51,139 nt of DNA from Clostridiales bacterium. GTDB taxonomy: Bacteria > Bacillota > Clostridia > DUPQ01. A program made the translations under genes and the position numbers. The number at the start of each line of letters is the position of its first letter. The first letter of the stretch is position 1. The stretch is from positions 1-51,139 of the forward strand of contig JAGLDS010000001.1 of the NCBI GenBank assembly GCA_023145435.1. The letters are read 5' to 3'. This document shows, piece after piece, positions 1-7,919 of this stretch. A model generated the notes under the pieces. It saw only the letters and a program-made list of their open reading frames with translations, was not told where the DNA came from and ran no database searches.

Positions 1-19
1 TCCCTGGGATGATTTGCAC

Positions 20-56
20 AAAAAAGCCGGCCCATGTGGACCGGCTTTTGTCTTTT
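20..56 (-). terminator. Intrinsic terminator of the ABC exporter operon
   Basis: A GC-rich inverted repeat lies just past the stop of the second exporter gene. Arms AAAAGCCGG (22-30) and CCGGCTTTT (41-49) pair, and CCA/TGG at 32-39 extends the stem after one mismatch. A-rich and T-rich flanks on both sides make it potentially bidirectional. It would end the minus-strand exporter transcript. Confidence 0.8.
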
Positions 57-61
57 TAGAA

Positions 62-1888
62 TTAGTCGTTTAAGACTTCTACTTCATGTTCTTCAAGGAA
101 CTGGCTGGTGTATAGGTTGTAGTAACGGCCCGTGTTCTTGATCAGCTCTGAATGTGTGCCTTGTTCTACGATGATACCTTTTTCAAGAACCAGAATTCTG
201 TCTGCCTGCCTGATGGTCGATAGTCTATGAGCAATTACAAAGCTGGTTCTACCTGCAATAACTGTTGCAATAGCTTCTTGAATAATTCTCTCAGTATGTG
301 TATCAACAGATGAAGTAGCTTCATCCAATATAAATATAGACGGATCGGCTATTATAGCTCTTGCTATACATATAAGTTGTTTTTGTCCTGTAGACAGTCC
401 ACCTCCACCCTGAGAAACTACATGGTCATAACCCTTATCGAACCCTGAAATAAATTCATGGGCCTTAACTAGCTTTGCTACTTCCTCAATCTGTTCGTCA
501 GTGGAATCTAATTTGCCATACTTAATGTTCTCACGAATGGTTCCGCTGAATAGATGAGGCGTCTGTAGCATATAACCCAGATTACCATGTATGTGCATTA
601 ATGGAATATCTTTGTAATCATTTCCATCAATTAAAATCTGTCCCTCTGTGGGTTGGTAAAATCTGCAGGCAAGGTTTGCTATTGTTGTCTTACCGGATCC
701 GGTTTCGCCGATTATGGCTATCGTTTCTCCGGGGGTTACATCAAGATTGAAATTATCAAGAACCTTTTCACCATCTTTATACTGAAAGCTTACATCTTTG
801 AATTGAATACGGCCTTCTAGTTTAGGAACTTCATCAGATGGGTTCACAATGCCATATTCAGCAATAACTTCATCTGAGTCCTTGATTTTGGCATCTGTTT
901 CCAGAAGGCTCATTATCCTTTCTCCTGCAGCTTGTGCAGACTGCATTTCGGCCATAATACTTGCTAGGTCATTTACCGGCATGAAAAACTGCACAGTGTA
1001 TGCCATGAAAGCTGTCAGTGTACCAAGGGTCATTGCAGAACCTAGTACCATTATTCCACCTTGCCATAATGCAAGTGATGTGCCCAATGTGCTTATTGCA
1101 GTAACAATGGGGAAGAATAGAGCTGAGTATATTGCAACTTTTATTGCACTGGTACGCAGCTTCATAGCCTTGTCGTCAAATTCCTGTAGATTTATTTCTT
1201 CTCTAACCAGAGTTTTTGTGGTTGTTGCCCCCTGAATCCCTTCATTAAATGATGAGATTATAATTGCGTTGTTTTTTCTAGCCTCACGACTTGCCTTAAG
1301 TATCAACTTCTGGAACTTTATTGAAACAAACAGTAAAAGGGGAAGAACCCCAAGCACTATAAGTGCAATTTTGGAATTCAAGGTGAACATTATTACTGAT
1401 ATCATAGCTAGCAGGCTAATAGCCCATGTAACATCCACCAAACCCCATGAAATTATTCCAGTCAGCCTTCTGGTATCAGAAGTCAGACGTGCAACCAAGT
1501 TTCCAACAGCATTATGGTCATAGAATGTAAATGACAGCTGTTGCAGTTTTATAAAACCTTCCTTACGTATGTCATGGCTGATGTTCACCATCAATTTTTC
1601 GGCCAGATAGATCAGCAGGAAAATAGTGATTGCTTTGATTATGGAAAGTCCCAGGTAAACCAGGATGAATACAGTTATGTATTCGGTCGTTTTTTCTGCA
1701 ACGAAGTTATCGATTGCATATCTGGTCATCAACGGCATTACCGCATCAGTTCCTGCAAGGGTAATCATGACTGCTATTAATAGCAGACTTAATTTTCTGT
1801 ATCCTGCTATATATCTGAAAACTTTTTTCCAGAGTTTAAAGTCAAAACCTTTTTTATATTCTTCATTGTTATCGTGCATGTCAGTCAT
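62..1888 (-). CDS. Heterodimeric ABC exporter, subunit with canonical Walker B
   Basis: This is a 608-residue ABC half-transporter with an N-terminal six-helix exporter domain and a C-terminal ATPase. Walker A is GETGSGKTT, the signature is the degenerate LSTGQ, Walker B is ILDEATSSVD with the catalytic Glu, and the H-loop is AHRLST. The partner encoded just upstream has the opposite pattern (good LSGGQ, Walker B Glu changed to Asp). The two therefore form one consensus and one degenerate ATP site, as in the BmrCD and LmrCD drug exporters. The start is supported by GGAGGTG placed before the ATG; the partner's stop codon lies inside that ribosome site, so translation is probably coupled. Drug or lipid export is inferred from the family; the substrate is unknown. 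Confidence 0.9.
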   Translation of the reverse strand: MTDMHDNNEEYKKGFDFKLWKKVFRYIAGYRKLSLLLIAVMITLAGTDAVMPLMTRYAIDNFVAEKTTEYITVFILVYLGLSIIKAITIFLLIYLAEKLMVNISHDIRKEGFIKLQQLSFTFYDHNAVGNLVARLTSDTRRLTGIISWGLVDVTWAISLLAMISVIMFTLNSKIALIVLGVLPLLLFVSIKFQKLILKASREARKNNAIIISSFNEGIQGATTTKTLVREEINLQEFDDKAMKLRTSAIKVAIYSALFFPIVTAISTLGTSLALWQGGIMVLGSAMTLGTLTAFMAYTVQFFMPVNDLASIMAEMQSAQAAGERIMSLLETDAKIKDSDEVIAEYGIVNPSDEVPKLEGRIQFKDVSFQYKDGEKVLDNFNLDVTPGETIAIIGETGSGKTTIANLACRFYQPTEGQILIDGNDYKDIPLMHIHGNLGYMLQTPHLFSGTIRENIKYGKLDSTDEQIEEVAKLVKAHEFISGFDKGYDHVVSQGGGGLSTGQKQLICIARAIIADPSIFILDEATSSVDTHTERIIQEAIATVIAGRTSFVIAHRLSTIRQADRILVLEKGIIVEQGTHSELIKNTGRYYNLYTSQFLEEHEVEVLND

Positions 1889-1892
1889 AATT

Positions 1893-3707
1893 TCACCTCC
1901 CTGTCTTTACTGAAGTACTCAAATCTTCTTCAAGAGAGTTCTGTATTTCAAATACTTCTTTATATAGTCCGCCCTTAAAGAGCAGTTCATCATGGGTTCC
2001 GGACTGGGTAATCATTCCGTCTTCCATTACTAATATTTTATCAGCCTGCATCAGTGTACTGATTCTGTGAGATATGATAAAAGTGGTTGTATCACTGCAT
2101 TGTACTTTCAATTGTTCCCTTATATATGCATCAGTTTTAACATCAACAGCACTAAGTGAATCATCAAATACCATTACCGGGTGGTTTTCAAGCAGCATTC
2201 TGGCAATGGCAACACGTTGTTTTTGTCCGCCTGACAGAGTAACTCCTTTTTCACCTACCATTGTGTCAAAGCCTTTGTCAAATTCAGATATGACTTTATA
2301 CACGGATGCAATTTTTGTAACCCGCTCAATTTCTCCCATGGGACAGTCCGGGTTTGCAATCGCTAGGTTTTCACGTATTGTCCTTGAAAACAGGAAAGGT
2401 TCCTGAAGGACAATACCAACATTTCTTCTGAGCCATTTCTTATTGATATCCTTAAGTTCAACTCCATCAAATGTTATTGAACCGTCTTGATAATCAAACA
2501 GTCTTACAAGAAGGTTAACCAAAGTGGATTTTCCTGAACCGGTTCCACCCAAAATGGCAATGGTCTGTCCCTGTGTAACTTCGAAGGATAGGTCTTTAAG
2601 AACCGGGTGCCCTTCTTCATATTCATAAGAAACGTTTTTAAAACATATGTTTCCATTGATTTTTGGAGTTAGTCCGGTGGACTCATCTTTATCTTCATTA
2701 AGCTCATCCAAAACTTCCTTTATTCTTGTTAAAGCAACACTTGCCCTTCCCATATCTGCCAATACTCGTCCAAGGTGCCGTAGTGGCCAAATTAGATTGG
2801 AAGTATAGCTCATGAAGGCATATAGGGTACCTACGGTCAGGAGACCTTGTGCAGCCCAGAATGAACCAAGTATTAGTACAAAACCAATTTGGATATCGCA
2901 TAGCATATCGGAGATGGACCAATACCAAGACATTAGTCGTGATATAACAAAGTCCTTGTCCTTAAAATCATTACTTGCATCGACAAATTTTTTGACCTCA
3001 AAGTCTTGTCTTGCAAATGCTCTGACAATCCTCATGCTTGAGAGATTTTCCTGCAGTACGGTTGTCATTTTACCTTCAGCTTCATCGGTAAGCTTAAATT
3101 TAACCTTGATGAATTTATAAAAGAAGAATGCAGACACAGCCAGGAATGGTGTTATTGAGAAAGAAATCAACGTGAGTTTAACGTTCAATGACAGCATAAT
3201 AGCCAATGCCGATACAACCATGGCAACCGCCCTAACCACCTGGAAAAACTGGTTTGCGAGAAATCTCCTCAGCGTCTCAAGGTCGCTGGTACACCTCTGT
3301 ATGAGATCTCCGGTTTCAGCTTTCACATGGTAGCTGTAGGACAGGTGCTGTATATGGTCGTACATTATAGTACGCACATTTTTAGCCATGACTTCTGATG
3401 ACGTGGCTACATTTTTTCTATAGAAGTAGGACATAATACCGTTCACAATTGAGAGAACAACTAATATAAACCCTGCCATCCACAGATTTTGAAGGAAATA
3501 TGATTTTCCTCCTATATTTTCGAACCATCCGATTAAAAATCCCGGTAGTTCAGGGGGAGTGTCGCCAAGAATTGAGTCCACGGTAACTTTAATTACAAGT
3601 GGATTTATCAAGGCCACTGCGGTGCTTGCGAAAATTAAGAATATGGCAGTGACGTATGATGCCAGGGTGCCTTTCATAAATGTTAATAATAGTTTTAGCT
3701 TTTTCAC
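1893..3707 (-). CDS. Heterodimeric ABC exporter, subunit with degenerate Walker B
   Basis: This is a 604-residue ABC half-transporter, first in the exporter operon. The N-terminal membrane domain has about six helices. The ATPase carries Walker A GGTGSGKST, Q-loop LQEPF, canonical signature LSGGQKQR, Walker B VFDDSLSAVD (Asp where Glu is expected) and H-loop SHRIST. The Glu-to-Asp change matches the degenerate-site subunit of BmrC/YheI-type heterodimers and complements the defective signature of the next gene. A strong ribosome site (GGGAGGT) precedes the start. A terminator and a small leader ORF lie directly upstream, which suggests attenuation control of the whole operon. Substrate unknown; multidrug export is the family default. 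Confidence 0.9.
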   Translation of the reverse strand: MKKLKLLLTFMKGTLASYVTAIFLIFASTAVALINPLVIKVTVDSILGDTPPELPGFLIGWFENIGGKSYFLQNLWMAGFILVVLSIVNGIMSYFYRKNVATSSEVMAKNVRTIMYDHIQHLSYSYHVKAETGDLIQRCTSDLETLRRFLANQFFQVVRAVAMVVSALAIMLSLNVKLTLISFSITPFLAVSAFFFYKFIKVKFKLTDEAEGKMTTVLQENLSSMRIVRAFARQDFEVKKFVDASNDFKDKDFVISRLMSWYWSISDMLCDIQIGFVLILGSFWAAQGLLTVGTLYAFMSYTSNLIWPLRHLGRVLADMGRASVALTRIKEVLDELNEDKDESTGLTPKINGNICFKNVSYEYEEGHPVLKDLSFEVTQGQTIAILGGTGSGKSTLVNLLVRLFDYQDGSITFDGVELKDINKKWLRRNVGIVLQEPFLFSRTIRENLAIANPDCPMGEIERVTKIASVYKVISEFDKGFDTMVGEKGVTLSGGQKQRVAIARMLLENHPVMVFDDSLSAVDVKTDAYIREQLKVQCSDTTTFIISHRISTLMQADKILVMEDGMITQSGTHDELLFKGGLYKEVFEIQNSLEEDLSTSVKTGR

Positions 3708-3770
3708 TTGGTACCTCCCTTCGAAATAACATTATCTGGTTTAATGCCGGGGTTTACCGAAAATAGAGTC

Positions 3771-3802
3771 AAAAAAAACCACAGGCATTAGGTTGCCTGC
3801 GG
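3771..3802 (-). terminator. Intrinsic terminator in the exporter leader (attenuator)
   Basis: On the minus strand a 9-bp stem (arms 794-802 and 779-787 within 3,7xx-3,8xx, one G-U pair, 6-nt loop) is followed by eight U residues. It lies after a short ORF and before the exporter genes, with no other gene to terminate. This placement is typical of an attenuator. GCCUGU near the 3' end of the small ORF (3833-3838) could pair with GCAGGC in the terminator's first arm (3795-3800) and compete with the terminator. Confidence 0.75.
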
Positions 3803-3823
3803 CCTGATTAGATTTCTTAGCAA

Positions 3824-3904
3824 TTATTTGCTACAGGCTGGAGGCATGAATAAAATAGAACTTCCGAATCTGATGTTCAATCTGTTCTTTACTACGTTTG
3901 TCAT
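3824..3904 (-). CDS. 26-residue leader peptide of the ABC exporter operon
   Basis: A short ORF opens with ATG behind an unusually strong ribosome site (GGAAGGAGGAAGAAT). The peptide begins MTNVVKNRLNIRF and ends MPPACSK, including a Pro-Pro-Ala run near the end. It sits about 36 nt after a perfect promoter and about 20 nt before an intrinsic terminator, and the exporter operon follows. In Bacillus subtilis the BmrCD exporter is controlled by the bmrB leader peptide through ribosome-mediated attenuation; the arrangement here is analogous, with no recognisable peptide similarity claimed. The function is inferred from layout, promoter strength and the ribosome site. Confidence 0.65.
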   Translation of the reverse strand: MTNVVKNRLNIRFGSSILFMPPACSK

Positions 3905-3946
3905 TATTCTTCCTCCTTCCTTTAAATTTATTTTAATTCGATGCTC

Positions 3947-3975
3947 ATTATATACAACGCTCTTGGGAGTGTCAA
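3947..3975 (-). promoter_or_regulatory. Consensus sigma-A promoter for leader and exporter
   Basis: On the minus strand TTGACA (970-975 of the 3 kb block) and TATAAT (947-952) are both perfect and separated by 17 bp. Transcription would start near 3940, giving a leader of about 230 nt before the first exporter gene. A perfect promoter for an exporter suggests that control is exerted after initiation, at the attenuator. Confidence 0.85.
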
Positions 3976-4043
3976 TGGAAAACACATTACAGTTCTGTAA
4001 CAAACCTTTTTTACAATAACCCTCCGGGGGTTACTGCAAATTT

Positions 4044-4721
4044 TTACTTTTTATCAGGTTTTGATTTCCCTTTTTCTTTAGGTTTATTTTTAGGTTTATC
4101 TTTAGGTTTTTCCTCATCTTTTTTCTTCTCATGTTCTTTTTCCCCAAAAAAGGTATCGATGAGTTTTTCAGCAAGATTTTTTCTATGCTCAGCTTGAATA
4201 ATCAATGTTAGTACCATCATTATTAAAAATGCATCATCTGAAATTGAACCAAGCTCACTATTGTCTGAAAGCTCGGAAATAATATCATTAACGCTTTTAC
4301 CGAATTGTCTTAACTCCTGAGATTCCATAACTGTAAATAATCCATAAAGTTCTTCTGTGGTTTTGCCTGTATCAACCGGACTGTCAACAAATTTAATTAT
4401 TGGGCTCACGAGTTTTGTCATATCATTCACAGATAGAATCTGTTTCATATGGTATATGAGGGTTAGCATCATGATATGATCTTTTTCATACTTTTTATTT
4501 GAAGGTGGAAAAGTGAGATTAGCTTTTGTGTAATTGTTTATCATTGTCTTAGTAAGAATTTTATCGCTTTCCTGTCGTTTAAAACTATTAAGTTTTTTAT
4601 CCATAAAAGTTGTAACCTGGTCCATGTACAAAGCTATATCAGGTATATCATCAGACGGAATACCTTTGTATGAGGTCAGTCCTTCAAGTATCTTTCTGAT
4701 TTCACCAATTTGTTCGTTCAT
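4044..4721 (-). CDS. DUF1836 domain protein with lysine-rich tail
   Basis: This is a 225-residue soluble protein. The N-terminal half carries the DUF1836 signature (DIPDIALYMDQVTTF, then ILTKTMINNYTKA and a KYEKDHIMML segment). The fold resembles a MerR-like helix-turn-helix region, so a regulatory role is plausible but unproven. The last 30 residues are a low-complexity Lys/Glu/Pro tail. The start at 4721 is chosen because GCGGAGGGC precedes that ATG at good spacing; a longer reading to 4772 has no ribosome site. It is divergent from the SGNH hydrolase gene. Confidence 0.75.
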   Translation of the reverse strand: MNEQIGEIRKILEGLTSYKGIPSDDIPDIALYMDQVTTFMDKKLNSFKRQESDKILTKTMINNYTKANLTFPPSNKKYEKDHIMMLTLIYHMKQILSVNDMTKLVSPIIKFVDSPVDTGKTTEELYGLFTVMESQELRQFGKSVNDIISELSDNSELGSISDDAFLIMMVLTLIIQAEHRKNLAEKLIDTFFGEKEHEKKKDEEKPKDKPKNKPKEKGKSKPDKK

Positions 4722-4743
4722 ATTAATGCCCTCCGCAGTTACT

Positions 4744-4772
4744 ATTATATCTTTGTTAAAGTTATGGCGCAA
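4744..4772 (-). promoter_or_regulatory. Likely promoter of the DUF1836 gene
   Basis: On the minus strand TTGCGC (767-772 of the 4.7 kb block) and a perfect TATAAT (744-749) are spaced by 17 bp, immediately upstream of the chosen start. The -35 box is weak, so control by an activator is possible. Confidence 0.5.
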
Positions 4773-4787
4773 TAGTGTTAACTACTA

Positions 4788-4816
4788 TTGACAGTTGCCG
4801 AATGTGAATATATAAT
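4788..4816 (+). promoter_or_regulatory. Consensus promoter of the SGNH hydrolase gene, with downstream palindrome
   Basis: TTGACA (4788-4793) and TATAAT (4811-4816) are both perfect, with a 17-bp spacer. A hairpin-capable repeat GTAGTA-ATAAA-TACTAC follows at 4833-4849, inside the early transcribed leader. It may be an operator or a 5' stabilising stem. Confidence 0.8.
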
Positions 4817-4871
4817 AGCGATAAGCTGACAAGTAGTAATAAATACTACGTAAGGCGGTTAGGAGAGACAG

Positions 4872-5561
4872 ATGAGTAAAAAGAATGTAATGCTTTGTGG
4901 GACTTCTATATCAAAAGGAATAATATATGACAGCATAGCAAATAAATACAGAAAATGTGAAGCAACCTTTGTAGGAATACTGGATAAAATATTCAATACA
5001 AAAATTTTAAACATATCAAAATTCGGAAATACAGTAGCAAGGGCTGAAAAAAAGTTTTATAAATCATTCAATGAAAATAAACCTGACATGGTTATATTTG
5101 AACTGGGCGGAAATGACTGTGATTTTAACTGGGATGAAGTATCTAATAATCCAATGGGTAAACATATTCCCAAGACAGATTTAGACAAATTCAAAGATTC
5201 TCTTGAAACTATGACAACTTTGGTAAAAAAAGAAGGTAAACGCCCGATACTAATGAATCTTGCACCATTAGATCCTGACGCATATTTTAACTGGATATCA
5301 CACAATGATGAAAAGAGGAAAGATAACATTCTTTCATGGCTAGGTAGTGTAAGTAAAATTTATTGGTGGCAGGAACGTTATAATTCTGCAGTACAGGATG
5401 TCGCAAGAAAGCAAAATATTGAGATGATAGATGTAAGAAAAGAATTCCTGAAAAAATTTGATTTTAGAGATTGCCTTTGTGAAGATGGCATTCATCCTAA
5501 TGACAAAGGGCAGATTCTAATAGCCAATGCTCTTGAAAGTTATTTTAAAACAGCTGGCTAA
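4872..5561 (+). CDS. SGNH/GDSL-family hydrolase
   Basis: This is a 229-residue protein without a signal peptide, so cytoplasmic. Block I is LCGTSIS, with the nucleophile Ser after Gly-Thr (GDS is more usual). Block III is FELGGNDCDFNW with the oxyanion Asn. Block V is DGIHPNDKG, providing the Asp-His pair. These give the Ser-Asp-His esterase/lipase set of the SGNH superfamily. The substrate is unknown; acyl or acetyl ester removal is typical. It has its own strong promoter and a GGAGAGACAG ribosome site, and reads alone. Confidence 0.85.
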   Translation: MSKKNVMLCGTSISKGIIYDSIANKYRKCEATFVGILDKIFNTKILNISKFGNTVARAEKKFYKSFNENKPDMVIFELGGNDCDFNWDEVSNNPMGKHIPKTDLDKFKDSLETMTTLVKKEGKRPILMNLAPLDPDAYFNWISHNDEKRKDNILSWLGSVSKIYWWQERYNSAVQDVARKQNIEMIDVRKEFLKKFDFRDCLCEDGIHPNDKGQILIANALESYFKTAG

Positions 5562-5574
5562 ATAAAAATATAAT

Positions 5575-5640
5575 CATTTACCCTAAGGGTGTTTGGTTGA
5601 ATGTGAGCATTTACACTAAAGGTGTTTTGTCGAATTCCAA
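5575..5640. repeat. Two tandem 33-bp imperfect repeats
   Basis: CATTTACCCTAAGGGTGTTT (from 5575) is repeated from 5608 as CATTTACACTAAAGGTGTTT. About 24 of the first 28 positions match, and each copy contains a small inverted repeat (ACCCT-A-AGGGT in copy 1). The pair lies between the SGNH hydrolase stop and the MGMT-like gene. It could be a regulator-binding pair or a fragment of a dispersed repeat; no other copy was noticed in the window. Confidence 0.6.
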
Positions 5641-5661
5641 ATATTTCTATATAATTAACAT

Positions 5662-5982
5662 GTGAGTATTGAAACTTTAGAATTTAATAAAAAAATCTAT
5701 GAATTGGTACTGCTGATACCAATGGGAAATGTTGCAACATATGGACAACTGGCATTAATGGCAGGTAAACCAAATGGTGCCAGATTAGTCGGCAGGGCAA
5801 TGAAGAATGCACAGACTGATATGGATTTGCCGTGCTATAGAGTTGTTAACGCAGCCGGGAGTATAGCACCTGACTATGTTTTTGAAAGCAAAAAACACCA
5901 GCGCGCTATGCTTGAAGCAGAGGGTGTTATATTTAAAGCTAATGGGTCTATTAATATGAAAATCTGTAAATGGAATCCCTGA
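5662..5982 (+). CDS. MGMT/ATL-family DNA-binding protein
   Basis: This is a 106-residue protein matching the C-terminal DNA-binding and active-site domain of O6-alkylguanine-DNA alkyltransferases (small COG3695-type proteins). The helix-turn-helix region is VATYGQLALMAG and the Arg-finger region is GARLVGRAMKNA. The active-site segment reads LPCYRVVN: Cys58 is kept but the usual His of PCHRV is Tyr59. Alkyltransferase-like proteins usually replace the Cys with Trp; this one does not. It may be a weak alkyltransferase or a damage-sensing protein. The start is GTG with no clear ribosome site, so the N-terminus is less certain. Confidence 0.8.
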   Translation: MSIETLEFNKKIYELVLLIPMGNVATYGQLALMAGKPNGARLVGRAMKNAQTDMDLPCYRVVNAAGSIAPDYVFESKKHQRAMLEAEGVIFKANGSINMKICKWNP

Positions 5983-6041
5983 ATATACTTACGCAAAAAT
6001 TTGTGAGTCTATTCAATTGCAAATTGTTTTAGAAATTACTA

Positions 6042-6722
6042 CTACTCAGTGATTATTCCTGAAAAACTCAACTGGTTTTCTTCGATTATAAAATCCTGCA
6101 TCTCAAAATTTTCCTGAGTATCGAGTTGATCTTTCAACATATCTGCAATATCATTAGTCATAGGATCAAAGATTGATTGAATGATAGGAAGAGTCATTTT
6201 TCCGATTTTTATATTTTGTATATCAATGTCAAATTCATTTCCACCAATATAGTTTATATAAATAGTTGCATAGATTCGTTTACCATTTGCAGAAGAAAGA
6301 AGAGTGCCTATAAGAGCCGGAACATCCGGGCTATCTACATAAACTGATAAATCAGTAACTACACCGGTTACATCAATAGTTTTATCAGAATTACAATTGA
6401 ATAGCAGGTCTTCAAAAGGTATATTATCGTTACTGTCAACTGTATCATTTGCCAGAGCAGTCAGATCTGCATTAGTAAGAACAATATTAATTTTAGAGCT
6501 TCCGCCCTTATCTGTCTGGATTTTTATAACATCAGTGATAGAGCTATTATTATCAGTTGTTCTTTCGGAAGCTTCTACTTCAGAAATGAACTCTTTAACA
6601 TCAGGCATTTCCGATCTATCAAGGAAAAACACAAAGTAAACAGCAGCTGCTGCAATAATAAAAATAATCAATGTAACAATAACTGCTATAAGACATCCGT
6701 TAGTTTTGCCGGAATTATTCAT
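6042..6722 (-). CDS. Membrane-anchored YpmS-like (DUF2140-type) protein
   Basis: This is a 226-residue protein with one N-terminal transmembrane helix (about residues 9-33, CLIAVIVTLIIFIIAAAAV) and an extracytoplasmic domain. The domain ends with an IDIQNIKIGKMTLPIIQSI segment resembling the YpmS family of Bacillota, which has no established function. There is no lipobox. It stands alone between the convergent MGMT-like gene and the GNAT-like gene. The family call is by pattern only. Confidence 0.5.
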   Translation of the reverse strand: MNNSGKTNGCLIAVIVTLIIFIIAAAAVYFVFFLDRSEMPDVKEFISEVEASERTTDNNSSITDVIKIQTDKGGSSKINIVLTNADLTALANDTVDSNDNIPFEDLLFNCNSDKTIDVTGVVTDLSVYVDSPDVPALIGTLLSSANGKRIYATIYINYIGGNEFDIDIQNIKIGKMTLPIIQSIFDPMTNDIADMLKDQLDTQENFEMQDFIIEENQLSFSGIITE

Positions 6723-6788
6723 GATAGCCTCCGCATAATTTAATGATAATACAAGTTTATCTACAATTATTATAGCATAAGGAGGTTA

Positions 6789-7919
6789 TTAAATATTTAT
6801 ACTATACATTCTATATGTTTTATAGCGGTCGCCGCCTGCTGCTTCCAGCACGCGAAGTGCCTGGGCATTTTCCTCTCCGACGGTGGAACCTTCAGCCTCA
6901 ATAATTCCTTTTCGTTCTGCGTTAAGCATATAGTTATAGAAAATTGCAGCATTTACAGCTCGGCCCTGGAATTCCGGAATAACAAATTGCATAAAGATTC
7001 TTACCCTTGTTATTTTTTTGCGATAGTAGAGTAGTTTAAATATACCGAATGGGAACAGTGTACCATTCATTTTTGCGAATACTTGGTTAAAATCAGGAGT
7101 TCCTACAACAAATCCGATTGGTTCATTTGTTTCATTCTTTCTGGCGATGCACACTAATTCGGGATCAAGGAACTTCATTAGCATGTTAGCTTCCTTTTTT
7201 ATATCTTCAACAGAAGGTATGACGAAATGGTCACCCCAGCTTTTTGGAACTGCTTTTAGCAGAACTTTTCTGATATCCTCAATCTCACGGTCAATTTCTT
7301 TTAGATTAACAGTGTCAATTCTGAAATTATATTTTTTCATTGAATATTCAACAACTTTAACAAATCTGTCAGAAGGGAATCTGTCTGCAGTAAAATGAAA
7401 AGCATGATATTCCCGGTGCTTTTTGAATCCATATCCTTCAAATAAATCAAGATAAAACCTGGGATTATAACTGTCAAAAAGTACAGGGGGAGAATCAAAC
7501 CCTTTGCATAGCAGAGCGCGGAAGTCATCTCCATCTGAAGGGGATATAGGACCTTCAATCCAGTCCATTCCTTTTTCCTTAAGCCATGTTTTTGCATAGT
7601 CGAAAAGCATAAATGCCGCTTGCTCATCATTTATACATTCAAAAAGAGTGATATATCCACGTTTTGAATCAGTTTCCTTATTTGTCTTAGAATCGATTCC
7701 TGCTATCAGACGGCCGATTGTTTTTTTGCCATCTTTTAATATATATGTGACATGGATTCCATTGGAAAACAGCATGTTGTTTTTACCTTTTACAGTCTGC
7801 TTTGTATATAATTTGATAAAGGGTACAAAGTTTGGATCGTCTTTATATAGTTTATAGGGAAGGTCAATGAATTCCTTTAGAAGGCGATTGTTTGTGACTT
7901 CGATTATTTTATAGTTCAT
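6789..7919 (-). CDS. GNAT-like N-acetyltransferase domain protein
   Basis: This is a 376-residue soluble protein of the large GNAT-like family found in Clostridia and Bacteroidetes (YghO-like). The C-terminal half has the acetyl-CoA fold features: a hydrophobic strand around GFVVGTPDF, then VIPEFQGRAVNAAIFYNYM and GSTVGEENAQALRVLEAAGG. The middle has the family signature WIEGPISPSDGDDFRALLCKGFDSPP. The start codon overlaps the end of the upstream sugar transporter gene by 11 nt, so the two are translationally coupled. The acceptor substrate is unknown. Confidence 0.7.
   Translation of the reverse strand: MNYKIIEVTNNRLLKEFIDLPYKLYKDDPNFVPFIKLYTKQTVKGKNNMLFSNGIHVTYILKDGKKTIGRLIAGIDSKTNKETDSKRGYITLFECINDEQAAFMLFDYAKTWLKEKGMDWIEGPISPSDGDDFRALLCKGFDSPPVLFDSYNPRFYLDLFEGYGFKKHREYHAFHFTADRFPSDRFVKVVEYSMKKYNFRIDTVNLKEIDREIEDIRKVLLKAVPKSWGDHFVIPSVEDIKKEANMLMKFLDPELVCIARKNETNEPIGFVVGTPDFNQVFAKMNGTLFPFGIFKLLYYRKKITRVRIFMQFVIPEFQGRAVNAAIFYNYMLNAERKGIIEAEGSTVGEENAQALRVLEAAGGDRYKTYRMYSINI

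Noticed and set aside
849-1913. Plus-strand ORFs of 79-128 codons opposite the ABC genes.
   Set aside because: They lie wholly antisense to well-supported exporter genes and encode no recognisable domains.
4016-4036. Hairpin TAACCC-TCCGG-GGGTTA after the DUF1836 gene as its terminator.
   Set aside because: The T-run follows on the plus strand, the wrong side for the minus-strand gene; downstream on the minus strand is A-rich.
7337-7630. 97-codon minus-strand ORF in another frame of the GNAT-like gene.
   Set aside because: It is a frame shadow of a real gene and lacks a ribosome site.
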